From contig NZ_BDUC01000003.1 of assembly GCF_002218085.1 (NCBI RefSeq), forward strand, positions 26,314 through 90,313: a stretch of DNA of 64,000 nucleotides, read 5' to 3'. The notes under the pieces were generated by a model. That model was not told the DNA's origin. It was given only the letters and a program-made list of their open reading frames with translations, and ran no database searches. This stretch comes from Tolypothrix sp. NIES-4075 (GTDB taxonomy: Bacteria > Cyanobacteriota > Cyanobacteriia > Cyanobacteriales > Nostocaceae). Each line of letters opens with the position of its first letter. Within the stretch, counting starts at the first letter, position 1. Made by a program: the position numbers and the translations under genes. Below, piece by piece: positions 1-7,926 of the stretch.

Positions 1-860
1 TGCGATGACCAACCTAAGCGCGTTTGTCCCAACCCAAATGTAGTTTTATGACCAGTACCACAATAAGGTGCAAGTTTCCCCAAAGCATAAAATAACTGTT
101 GAAACTCCGCCTGTTTAGATCCTTCTTTAGTTAAACTAAACTCAATTGCCCCAGTAAAAGCTGTCACCGCACCTTTTTTACCGGCTAGTACCTTTGCAGT
201 TGTTATCTGACAACGATTTATCAACACACAATCATCTACCCAAGCCAGGAAAGCATCTTGGTCAATAATTATCCCAGAAAAGTCATTCCAGCGTCGCAAG
301 TAGCTGTGGAAGATATTAACTGGTACTGGGAGGGGGAAGTGATGACCTTTGCGACGAAAACTTGTAGGACTCAAGAATTTTAGGGTGACAGTATTGCTAT
401 GCTCAGAATTTAGTAATTGTCCATAAGTTGTGGGAGGATGGATAATATGGCAAGAGTTTATCTTTAAAGTGCCAGAGCGCAAGTCAACTACACTGGGCAA
501 ATTTTCCATCCACTCAAGCATCCACTTTTGCACTCGACTTGACAAAGCTGTGACATACCAGCGGTAAGTAGTTTTAGCAGATAATTGTATTTGTCTGCCG
601 CTACTAATTATCTCTCCATCTAAAGCAGAGATAGTAAAAGGTTTTTCCGATTCTCCATCGTGGAGGTAAGCAGAAAGTTCTGCGTCAAGCGATCGCACTT
701 GGTCGAGAAACCAAGCATGGAGTCCAATAGTATACTGCGGGTAAAGGTAAGCATCTTTTTCGCAGATTAACTCAAACTCCAAGCCGATTAACTCTGTGTC
801 TTTTGACCATTGAGCTAGCGAAGATGATGTAGTTAGCTTTTTTTGAGAGTGTCGAGGCAT
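1..860 (-). CDS. cas6: CRISPR endoribonuclease Cas6 (3' end outside window)
   Basis: Translating the minus strand from the ATG at 860 gives an open frame of 286 codons that runs off the left edge without a stop. The product begins MPRHSQKKLTTSS. Near the window edge it carries GTGHKTTFGLGQTRLGW, which matches the glycine-rich loop at the C-terminus of Cas6 RAMP nucleases. Cas6 cuts pre-crRNA within the repeat. Judged by that motif, only a few residues are probably missing. It is the only crRNA-maturation nuclease seen here and lies about 27 kb from the cmr operon, so it may serve the arrays in this window, another CRISPR system left of it, or both. The family call is firm; the partner system is inference. 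Confidence 0.85.
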   Translation of the reverse strand, partial: MPRHSQKKLTTSSSLAQWSKDTELIGLEFELICEKDAYLYPQYTIGLHAWFLDQVRSLDAELSAYLHDGESEKPFTISALDGEIISSGRQIQLSAKTTYRWYVTALSSRVQKWMLEWMENLPSVVDLRSGTLKINSCHIIHPPTTYGQLLNSEHSNTVTLKFLSPTSFRRKGHHFPLPVPVNIFHSYLRRWNDFSGIIIDQDAFLAWVDDCVLINRCQITTAKVLAGKKGAVTAFTGAIEFSLTKEGSKQAEFQQLFYALGKLAPYCGTGHKTTFGLGQTRLGWSS

Positions 861-1445
861 GGTAGCATTTAAGCTATATTTTCTGCATCTTATCAAGTTT
901 TCATCCCCTTATGGGGATTTAATAAGTCAGATGTAGAGACGACGATTTATCGCGTCTCTCTAAACGATTTCTCGTATCTCTATAAGGGTTTCAGGTAACG
1001 CATAATCAAAGAGCGGTCGATTTCTAATTCTCGCAGAATGCCGCAGAAATGGGATAATATCAAATCCGGTAGCATCAAATTCAGAAGGCACTTATGCAGA
1101 AGGGAACCCACGTTTAAAAACGTGGGATTGAAGCGAAGGAGTATAATATAGACCGAGTGGTGTAGGTAAGACGACCATGATACGGCAAATTGCCAGACGC
1201 TTATTGAATGGTAGGCGTATTTCCGCCCAAGTCTACTAGTGCTTTTGATGAGGCGATCGCGCACCCGTGTAGAAAATTCTCCCAAGGTAAAAGCTGCAAA
1301 AAAGCGCAAATCTTCAAATATTCCTTGAAAAGGAATGCTTTCGGGTCTTATAGGGCAAATGCATCAAAATAGGATCTAAAGATGAGGTATAGTAGGGGGT
1401 TGTATTTTTGCCAGCATTTGGGGCGATCGCAAAGGAAGTAGATTA
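861..1445. other. Intergenic region with palindromic repeats
   Basis: I see no convincing gene in these 585 bases between the divergent cas6 and kinase genes. The stretch holds a CRISPR-repeat-like palindrome (897-926, separate entry), a hairpin near 1107-1127 built on CCCACGT/ACGTGGG, and GTAGAGACG/CGTCTCT filler repeats of the kind common in cyanobacteria. A 109-codon minus frame at 980-1309 shows no recognisable domain and has a composition unlike a real protein. Promoters for both flanking genes should lie here, but none can be assigned. Confidence 0.5.
897..926 (+). repeat. Possible isolated CRISPR-repeat remnant
   Basis: The segment starts GTTTTCATCCCCTTAT and contains the inverted repeat ATCCCC-TTAT-GGGGAT. 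This is the layout of several cyanobacterial CRISPR repeats, with GTTT at the start and a palindromic core. It differs from the repeat of the two arrays in this window. It stands alone just upstream of cas6, so it may be the last trace of an array. An ordinary palindromic repeat is equally possible. Confidence 0.3.
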
Positions 1446-3239
1446 ATGAACCCGAATCAGTTCTGGGGAATGTTTGAAGACGAGTGGTTTACTCCTAAGT
1501 ATCGCCTGAAGAAGCTGTTAGGCGCGGGATCGTTTGGTGCTGTATTTCTCGCAGACGATGTGGTTGCCGATCGCATCATGAGAGAAGTTGCCATCAAAAT
1601 TTTTTCCTATGAAAGCGGACAGCAAGAGCGTCAAATTGCGGAGTTGCAAACTGCTATCTCTCTCAAACATCCTAGCTTACTGGAGGGTTTCAGTCCCGAA
1701 CAGGGTTGGCTCAAAGGAATTGAGTGTCTCGGTTTAGTCATGGAACTGGCTCAAGAGTCGCTAGGGCTGCGGTTGCAACGCGGCACTTTACCCCTAGCAG
1801 AAGTCAAAGCTATGGTGAAGAACTTGGCGGCTGCTTTGGATTATTTGCACGGTCGCGGCATTGTGCATCGAGACCTGAAACCTGCTAATATCATGCAAGT
1901 GGGCGGACAATGGAAGCTGACAGATTTTGGAATTTCCCGGCTCTTGGAAAACCGCAACGGCAGTGAAACCGCTCCCAGTCACCAAGTGGGAACGATCGCT
2001 TATGCACCCCCAGAATCATATACTGGTAAAATTAGTCTGACGTGGGATTTGTGGTCGTTGGGGGTAGTCATTGCCGAAACGCTGACAGGCAAACATCCCT
2101 TTGCAAGCAATACCATCGAAGAGATGATGCAGCGGGTGAGGATTGAAGACTATTACCAGGCTTCACAACTGCCTGCTCCCTTTGCTTCAATTGTCCAGGG
2201 TTGCTTGATCAAAGACTACACAAAGCGCTGGACGGCTGCTCAGGTTCTCGCTGCTCTCGACCCCACTTCAGATTTAGGCAGAGTAACGGTGTTATTGCCT
2301 CTTTCGCCCAGCTTTCGCAAAATTCTCCCTACAGGAGCAGGAGCGCAGGGATACGTCTCAATCCCAAACTCCGGGATTCGGATTGAAGTTGAGGAGTCGC
2401 CCAATACTGAGTTAACAGAAGATGTCAGTGTACACAAGCAGGGCAAACAGAAGAGTCAAGCGATCGCCCTGCTGAGGCGAAAAATTAATTACACTGAACG
2501 GCTTGGTGGTGGCGCAATGCTGGATATGATTGCCATTTCTGCTGGGAATTTTTTAATGGGAACCGCCACAGAAGACATTGAGCAGGTTTTACGCCTGGAA
2601 ACCTGGTTTAAACGCTCTCTTGTCGAAAAGTGGTTGCGCCCGGAAATGCCCCAGCATCGGGTTAATGTACCTGCCTTTTACATCAGTAAGACACCGATTA
2701 CCCAGGAACAATGGCAGGCTGTAATGCAAACCAATCCTTCGCAATTTAGCAGTCCGTTGCGTCCGGTGGAAAATGTCTCTTGGTGGGATGCGCTTGAGTT
2801 TTGCGATCGCCTCTCTCAACTCACAGGCAAACTTTATTGCCTGCCCACCGAAGCAGAGTGGGAATATGCTTGCCGCGCCGGAACCCAAACCCTCTACAGT
2901 TTCGGTAACCGTAAACAGCTGCTCCCAAGCTATGCCTGGTACACCTGGAACGCCCGGAATAAAACTCAACAGGTAGGACAAAAGAAGCCAAATGCTTGGG
3001 GGCTGCACGATTTGCACGGGTTAGTCTGGGAGTGGTGTGAAGATACCTGGCACGAAAGTCACAATGGGGCACCCACCGATGGCAGCGCTTGGAGCGACGA
3101 AGTAGGGCATCCGACGAAGCACGTAGTACGAGGTGGCTCTTGGTACAGCTTGGCAGACGATTGTCGCTGTGCCTACCGTTTTTGCTTTGATGCCAGTTTT
3201 CGATACCCTAGCATTGGGCTTCGCGTGGTGGCATCTTAA
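1446..3239 (+). CDS. Ser/Thr protein kinase fused to a formylglycine-generating-enzyme-like domain
   Basis: The 597-residue product has two parts. Residues about 20-265 are a eukaryotic-type protein kinase with glycine loop GAGSFGAV, VAIKIF lysine, catalytic HRDLKPAN and DFG metal motif, so it should be active. Residues about 365-597 are an FGE/sulfatase-modifying (SUMF1-like) domain, recognisable by AGNFLMGT, PAFYISKTPITQEQW, LPTEAEWEYACRAGT and the closing VVRGGSWY...CRCAYR. In cyanobacteria this domain is often fused to kinases and probably acts as a binding module. No transmembrane segment is seen, so the protein is predicted cytoplasmic. The next three plus-strand genes (AAA, vWA, FHA) look like partners, and FHA domains bind phosphothreonine. 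Confidence 0.9.
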   Translation: MNPNQFWGMFEDEWFTPKYRLKKLLGAGSFGAVFLADDVVADRIMREVAIKIFSYESGQQERQIAELQTAISLKHPSLLEGFSPEQGWLKGIECLGLVMELAQESLGLRLQRGTLPLAEVKAMVKNLAAALDYLHGRGIVHRDLKPANIMQVGGQWKLTDFGISRLLENRNGSETAPSHQVGTIAYAPPESYTGKISLTWDLWSLGVVIAETLTGKHPFASNTIEEMMQRVRIEDYYQASQLPAPFASIVQGCLIKDYTKRWTAAQVLAALDPTSDLGRVTVLLPLSPSFRKILPTGAGAQGYVSIPNSGIRIEVEESPNTELTEDVSVHKQGKQKSQAIALLRRKINYTERLGGGAMLDMIAISAGNFLMGTATEDIEQVLRLETWFKRSLVEKWLRPEMPQHRVNVPAFYISKTPITQEQWQAVMQTNPSQFSSPLRPVENVSWWDALEFCDRLSQLTGKLYCLPTEAEWEYACRAGTQTLYSFGNRKQLLPSYAWYTWNARNKTQQVGQKKPNAWGLHDLHGLVWEWCEDTWHESHNGAPTDGSAWSDEVGHPTKHVVRGGSWYSLADDCRCAYRFCFDASFRYPSIGLRVVAS

Positions 3240-3338
3240 CCTTGACTTATTACCTTATATAGTAGTAACAATCACATTAGATTTCCGCCCCCTGCTTAAA
3301 AGACGGACTATCCTTGTTGCATTTTCTGTGTGTTTGCC

Positions 3339-5339
3339 ATGTTCCCAATTTCTGCCCGTTGGATTCAAGAGTTTGAAAAGCACCTGTATCGCCGCCAGCA
3401 TTTGATTCTATATAGCAACATTCACGATCAATTTCTCTGGCAGGGCACTTATCACGGCATGGCAGAATTCCTCAATGCCTATTTCCTCAACCTGGGATTT
3501 GACCTGATTATTCGTTATGACCCGGTGGATGGCTTGACCTTTCCCCAGTCAGAAATGCGGCAACTGTTTGATGAACTGGCACGGCAGCGATTGGCAGAAA
3601 GCAACAAAGAACGCCTGGGACAGTCCTCTACTCCGGCGGCACCTGCAATTGCAGACCCCATGCAGCTTCCATCTCGTGCCAATCCAGGAGCAGTGGTGCA
3701 ACGGCTGACTAGCACTTACCTGTCGCCAGATGTAGCATTTGGTCATCTGCGGGCAGTGATTTCCCAGCCCTTAACCTCAGTGGTGGCGATCGCCGATTTG
3801 GGGGATATGCTGACTGCCGATCCAGAACGCTATCTGCTGGATGAACGTCATCTACTGATGTTACTAAAAAAATGTACCCTGGAAGGAGCGGTGATTCGTG
3901 AAGGACATCTCACCGGCTATCGCAACACCCTCATCCTTTTGGCAAGCGATCTCCGGCGAGTGCCTGCCTGGTTTTACACCAGCAATCCCTTTGTTGCCTT
4001 GGTGCAGGTTTCCCGCCCTAATAAGGAAGAACGCCTTCAGTTTATCCTACGCTTTGGTCAAAAGGGATTTTATGGGGGAGACCAGATCAATGTCCAACGT
4101 TCCAGCCCTCAGCAACTATGCGATCTCGAACTTGCCGCTGAGGAATTTGCTGCCTTAACTGACGGTTTTCAAACGATGGATCTAGAAGCTATCCGGCACA
4201 CATCGTGGCGAGAACGCATTCCCCTGAGTCCCAAAACAGTCTTGCGCTTGGTAGACTTCTATAAATTTGGACAACGGGATGAACCCTTTGAGAAGATCAG
4301 TGCAGATAAAATTGCTTATGCTAGGGAGGAACTATCCGAATCTGTCATCGGTCAACCTCGCGCTATAGAAGCTGTAACTAATCTACTCACTAGCGTCAAA
4401 GTGGGTATCAGCCTGAGTAATGTCAGCGGTCGTAACAGCAAGCCAAAAGGAATTTTCTTTTTCGTTGGACCTACTGGTGTTGGTAAAACCGAGTTAGCAA
4501 AATCACTCACGCGCCTAATCTTTGGAGATGAGCAGGCGTTTGCCCGCTTTGATATGAGCGAGTACAAAGAAGAACACGCGGCTGAGAAATTAGCGGGTGC
4601 CCCACCTGGTTTTGTCGGTTATGAAGAGGGAGGAATACTCACTAACCGCATCTTGGAGCGTCCTTATAGTATTCTGCTGTTTGATGAAATTGAAAAAGCT
4701 CATCCCAAAGTTCTAGATAAGTTTCTTCAAATTTTGGAGGATGGTCGCCTTACTGATGGTAAAGGGCAGACAGCTTATTTCAATCAGACCGTAATTATTT
4801 TCACCAGTAACATTGGCGCTTCTGACTTAAGCGATCCTCAAACGGGAGCCATTATCCGTAATGGCATTATGACCGAGGTGCAACGGCAAGGCGTTAATTC
4901 CTTCAATTATGGTCAGGTCGAAGCGCATTTTCGCTCGGAAGTTCACTGGCACTTCACCAGCCGTATTGGTCGTGCTGAACTCCTGAATCGTCTGGGTGAC
5001 AGTATTGTGGTGTTTGACTTGCTCCGTCCGGAGTTTGTCTGGAAAATTGGCGAGAAGTTTATAAGGCAGTTGGCTGAATCTGCCTGGGACAAATATCGGC
5101 TAATGGTACTGTTTCAAACTTCGGTGCTGGAAGTCCTGAGTATTAATATGCAGGAGGCTGATAATTTACTGTTTGGCGGTCGGCGGATTAAAACTTTACT
5201 AGAAACCCTGATTGAACGCCCTCTTAATCGCTGGATTTTTGAGAACTATCCTGATTTCAACGTCTTGGCAGGAAAGCGGTTAATTGTCGGTCTCGGACAC
5301 AACAGTGTACTATCGGTAACAGAGAGTCTGTCTGGATAA
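3339..5339 (+). CDS. ClpB-like AAA+ ATPase with degenerate N-terminal ATPase region
   Basis: The C-terminal half (about residues 340-600) is an AAA+ module of the Clp/Hsp100 D2 type: Walker A GPTGVGKTE, Walker B LLFDEIEKAHP and the sensor TSNIG. The first 300 residues resemble an ATPase core (IADLGDMLTAD, LLASDLRRVPAW) but lack a Walker A. This suggests a regulatory rather than catalytic N-terminal unit. The ATG at 3339 was chosen; a GTG three codons upstream (3330) is also in frame and neither has a clear Shine-Dalgarno sequence. The gene lies 100 bases after the kinase and 69 before the vWA gene, all on the plus strand. The substrate is unknown. ATP-driven remodelling of a vWA-bound partner is inference. 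Confidence 0.85.
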   Translation: MFPISARWIQEFEKHLYRRQHLILYSNIHDQFLWQGTYHGMAEFLNAYFLNLGFDLIIRYDPVDGLTFPQSEMRQLFDELARQRLAESNKERLGQSSTPAAPAIADPMQLPSRANPGAVVQRLTSTYLSPDVAFGHLRAVISQPLTSVVAIADLGDMLTADPERYLLDERHLLMLLKKCTLEGAVIREGHLTGYRNTLILLASDLRRVPAWFYTSNPFVALVQVSRPNKEERLQFILRFGQKGFYGGDQINVQRSSPQQLCDLELAAEEFAALTDGFQTMDLEAIRHTSWRERIPLSPKTVLRLVDFYKFGQRDEPFEKISADKIAYAREELSESVIGQPRAIEAVTNLLTSVKVGISLSNVSGRNSKPKGIFFFVGPTGVGKTELAKSLTRLIFGDEQAFARFDMSEYKEEHAAEKLAGAPPGFVGYEEGGILTNRILERPYSILLFDEIEKAHPKVLDKFLQILEDGRLTDGKGQTAYFNQTVIIFTSNIGASDLSDPQTGAIIRNGIMTEVQRQGVNSFNYGQVEAHFRSEVHWHFTSRIGRAELLNRLGDSIVVFDLLRPEFVWKIGEKFIRQLAESAWDKYRLMVLFQTSVLEVLSINMQEADNLLFGGRRIKTLLETLIERPLNRWIFENYPDFNVLAGKRLIVGLGHNSVLSVTESLSG

Positions 5340-5408
5340 ACTATCTGATTTTAGATACTTATTTATAATTATAATCTCAAATTTAAAATTAAAATCTGAA
5401 AAATTTAT

Positions 5409-6620
5409 ATGTTCAACTTGCAACTAGCGTGGGATCGTCCTGCCAAAATAAATTCGCAATCGGAACACATTTTACGGGTACGGATCGTACCTTCGGGTGT
5501 AAGCACCCAAACCTTACCTTTGCAATTGGCAGTTGCTCTAGATACCAGCGCTTCGATGCAAGGTGAAAAGTGGGAACGAGCGAAAGCAGCTTGTCAAGAA
5601 TTAGTAGCGCAGCTACGACCAGGCGATCGCCTCTCCTTATCAGGATTTGCCGACTGGGTGACTCCTGTTGTGCAAAATCTTCAACACAACCAAGGCGAAT
5701 TCCAAGCTGTTCTAGACACGCTGGTTGCCGAAGGAGTCACCCGAACTGACTTGGCGCTGAACTGGATAAAGTCTGCTTTGCCGCCATCAAGCAAAGCAAA
5801 GGTAGGAATTATAATTACAGACGGGCATCCAACCACTGACTCTGGAGAAATTCTGGAGGATATAAGCCCACTGGTTGAGCAAGCCGAGACGATGGCAGCC
5901 GAGGGCATCACGCTTTGTACGGTAGGATTAGGGGATGCTGGCGACTTTAATTCACCGTTTCTGATCGGACTTAGCGATCGCTCTGCTGGCGCATTTATAT
6001 ATGCCGATAACCCTACATTGCTCGCAACCCAACTGCAAGACCGTTTACAGGCATTACAGACGATTGCAGTTGAAGATGCAACCATAAAACTGGACTTAGC
6101 TGCGTTCGTCAAATTAAAAAGCTGCTGCCAGTTTCGTCCTGATTACCTCCCTTTGGCAGAAACTCCTACGGGGGAAATTCTTCTGCGAAACTTGCGAGCA
6201 GATATCTCAACAGATGTGCTGTTGACGTTAGAAGTATCTGCCCAGAAACAAGGTCAACTAAGCGGTAGTTACACAATTGCACAGATTCAATTGCAGACAT
6301 CAGAATTTTCTCTCACGGCTAGTGCAGCGCTGCAATTCACTTCCTCTTATCGAGAGGCACAACAAATTAATCTGGAAGTAGATCGCGATCGCCTAGTATG
6401 GGATATCAATCGCTTCACCACAGAACTAGCCTATGTGGACGATCCTCTGCAAACTGGGGAACTACTCAGCCACATCCAAGCAGCAGCGCTCAAATCCGGG
6501 CAAATAGCCATTGCAAAAGAGGCAACGCAGCAACTAGATGACTTGTATAAAACGGGTAGACTGACCGCCCATCAAGCAACAGGCTTGCTTAGAGCAACTC
6601 GTCAATTGGGAGATATATGA
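5409..6620 (+). CDS. von Willebrand factor A (vWA) domain protein
   Basis: The 403-residue protein has a vWA fold in residues about 35-215. The MIDAS metal motif LDTSASMQGE is intact, followed by LSGFAD and IIITDGHPT. The C-terminal half is a beta-rich and helical extension without a recognised family. There is no signal peptide, so it is probably cytoplasmic, unlike secreted vWA proteins. Its stop codon overlaps the start of the FHA gene, so the two are translationally coupled. vWA proteins commonly pair with AAA+ ATPases in chaperone-like or conflict-type complexes, which fits the ClpB-like gene just upstream. Confidence 0.88.
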   Translation: MFNLQLAWDRPAKINSQSEHILRVRIVPSGVSTQTLPLQLAVALDTSASMQGEKWERAKAACQELVAQLRPGDRLSLSGFADWVTPVVQNLQHNQGEFQAVLDTLVAEGVTRTDLALNWIKSALPPSSKAKVGIIITDGHPTTDSGEILEDISPLVEQAETMAAEGITLCTVGLGDAGDFNSPFLIGLSDRSAGAFIYADNPTLLATQLQDRLQALQTIAVEDATIKLDLAAFVKLKSCCQFRPDYLPLAETPTGEILLRNLRADISTDVLLTLEVSAQKQGQLSGSYTIAQIQLQTSEFSLTASAALQFTSSYREAQQINLEVDRDRLVWDINRFTTELAYVDDPLQTGELLSHIQAAALKSGQIAIAKEATQQLDDLYKTGRLTAHQATGLLRATRQLGDI

Positions 6621-7027
6621 TGGTTGGTGGCTTTGGTTGCGATCCGATTCCTGGTTTAGCTCAACTTAAACCTGAGACAACTTATCTGCTTGTCCTAAAT
6701 GGTCCTAAAGCGAACGAGTCCTTTTCCCTGAATCGGATGCGATCGCTGCTTGGGCGTAACCATCCCCCTCACTTTACTGTTGATATTGACCTGAGTACCT
6801 ATGAGTTAAGCTTTCCTGCTACAATCTCGCGTCATCATGCGGTTATCCAGTGGGCTAACAGTAAACTTCAGATTATCGATCTCAAAAGTCGCAATGGTAC
6901 GTTTGTCAATGAGCAGCAACTGATTCCTCAATCAGCCAATCAGCCCTCAGCCCCTGTTGTGCTTACAGTGGGTAGTAAAATCAGACTTGGCGATCTCGAG
7001 TTTGCAATTGTTGTTGCTGGATCTTGA
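6617..7027 (+). CDS. FHA domain protein
   Basis: This small protein of 136 residues is almost only an FHA domain. It has SLLGRNHPP at the first conserved Arg, ISRHHAVIQ with the conserved Ser-Arg-His, and SRNGTFVN for the Asn that contacts the phosphopeptide backbone. FHA domains bind phosphothreonine, so a natural ligand is a product phosphorylated by the kinase encoded at 1446. The start overlaps the vWA stop by four bases. The four genes from 1446 to 7027 form a plausible phospho-signalling unit. No hairpin terminator is obvious after the stop. Confidence 0.88.
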   Translation: MMVGGFGCDPIPGLAQLKPETTYLLVLNGPKANESFSLNRMRSLLGRNHPPHFTVDIDLSTYELSFPATISRHHAVIQWANSKLQIIDLKSRNGTFVNEQQLIPQSANQPSAPVVLTVGSKIRLGDLEFAIVVAGS

Positions 7028-7137
7028 CGGTTATAGAACCCCCTCAGACCGTAATCAGGAAAGAATTGCTAAAAATGTGGCTTAGTTGCTAGAACAAGAG
7101 TAAAGCGTTTAGTTTTCACGCGCACTTGATACAAATT

Positions 7138-7404
7138 ATGAATATCACACTACCGTCAGAACTAGAGCAATTTATCCAAGCGCAAATTGCTACAGGTCGA
7201 TATGCTTCGGCTGAGGAAGTTATTAGTAAAGCATTGAAACTGCTGGAAGAATGGGAAAAGGGTTATCAGCAGTGGGTAGAAGAAACCCGCCAAAAAGTGG
7301 AAGTTGCTATTGAGCAACTCGATAGAGGAGAAGGAGCGGAGGTCGAAGTTGTTGTTGAGCGACTGCGGGAGAAACTGGATAAAGCAAGAGAGGCTCAAAG
7401 ATGA
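7138..7404 (+). CDS. parD: ParD-like antitoxin (ribbon-helix-helix)
   Basis: The 88-residue product begins MNITLPSELEQFIQAQI and continues with GRYASAEEVISKALKLLEE, the signature of ParD/CopG-family antitoxins. The N-terminal ribbon-helix-helix binds operator DNA and the acidic, Glu-rich C-terminal helix would wrap the toxin. The ATG at 7138 is preferred over an in-frame upstream codon at 7126 because family members start directly at MNITLP. The stop overlaps the start of the toxin gene, the normal arrangement for these pairs, and such pairs usually repress their own promoter. Confidence 0.85.
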   Translation: MNITLPSELEQFIQAQIATGRYASAEEVISKALKLLEEWEKGYQQWVEETRQKVEVAIEQLDRGEGAEVEVVVERLREKLDKAREAQR

Positions 7405-7706
7405 CACAGCGCACTATTTCTCCAGAAGCAAGTCAAGATTTGGAAGAAATTATTGATTATTTTGCTAGTCGAAATATTGAAGCTGGAGAGCGCTTTATTG
7501 AAGAGTTTGATAAAAAGTGTAAATATTTAGCTAATTTTCCCAACATGGGACGAAGTTATACAAATATTAAACCTTTACTGCGTGGTATACCTTTGGATAG
7601 TTACATTATTCTTTATCGAGTTATTGCAGGTGGAATTGAAATTGTGCGAGTAGTTAGTGCTTATCGAGATTTAGAATCATTATTTGCAGATGCGGATGAT
7701 GATTGA
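7401..7706 (+). CDS. parE: ParE/RelE-family toxin
   Basis: The 101-residue protein shows the RelE/ParE fold pattern: ISPEASQDLEEIIDYFA, a long helical hairpin, then NMGRSY, LRGIPLDSYIILYRV and the final IVRVVSAYRDLESLF. Members of this superfamily poison DNA gyrase (ParE) or cleave mRNA on ribosomes (RelE). The pairing with a ParD-type antitoxin favours the ParE branch. Length and motifs are those of an intact toxin. It overlaps parD by four bases. Confidence 0.85.
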   Translation: MTQRTISPEASQDLEEIIDYFASRNIEAGERFIEEFDKKCKYLANFPNMGRSYTNIKPLLRGIPLDSYIILYRVIAGGIEIVRVVSAYRDLESLFADADDD

Positions 7707-7829
7707 CTCTCCTTGGCGTAAAGGCACCATCATTAAAGAGGGTGTCTGAAGATTAGATTTGACAACTTTTGTTTACAACTGTTTACAAATCGCTAACCAT
7801 CCCTCGATTAGCGATCGCTTGCTACCCCA

Positions 7830-7863
7830 TTTTCACCTATTTCCTTGCAGAAATAGGTGAAAA
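7830..7863. terminator. Hairpin between convergent genes
   Basis: A perfect 14-bp inverted repeat, TTTTCACCTATTTC paired with GAAATAGGTGAAAA around a six-base loop, lies between the convergent parE and AAA genes. Its A/T ends allow it to act as a bidirectional terminator. Confidence 0.6.
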
Positions 7864-7926
7864 CTCAGAGACTGCATCAGCAAGGGACTTAACAATTCAG
7901 CATTTTTCTTTTCCTCTGCGATCGCT

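Noticed and set aside
1046..1066. Second copy of the 45135 MITE
   Set aside because: Only a short GGATAATATC-like match with no opposite end.
980..1309. 109-codon ORF upstream of the kinase
   Set aside because: Composition is not protein-like and it covers hairpin repeats.
2589..3017. Antisense frames inside the kinase-FGE gene
   Set aside because: Shadows of a strongly supported coding frame.
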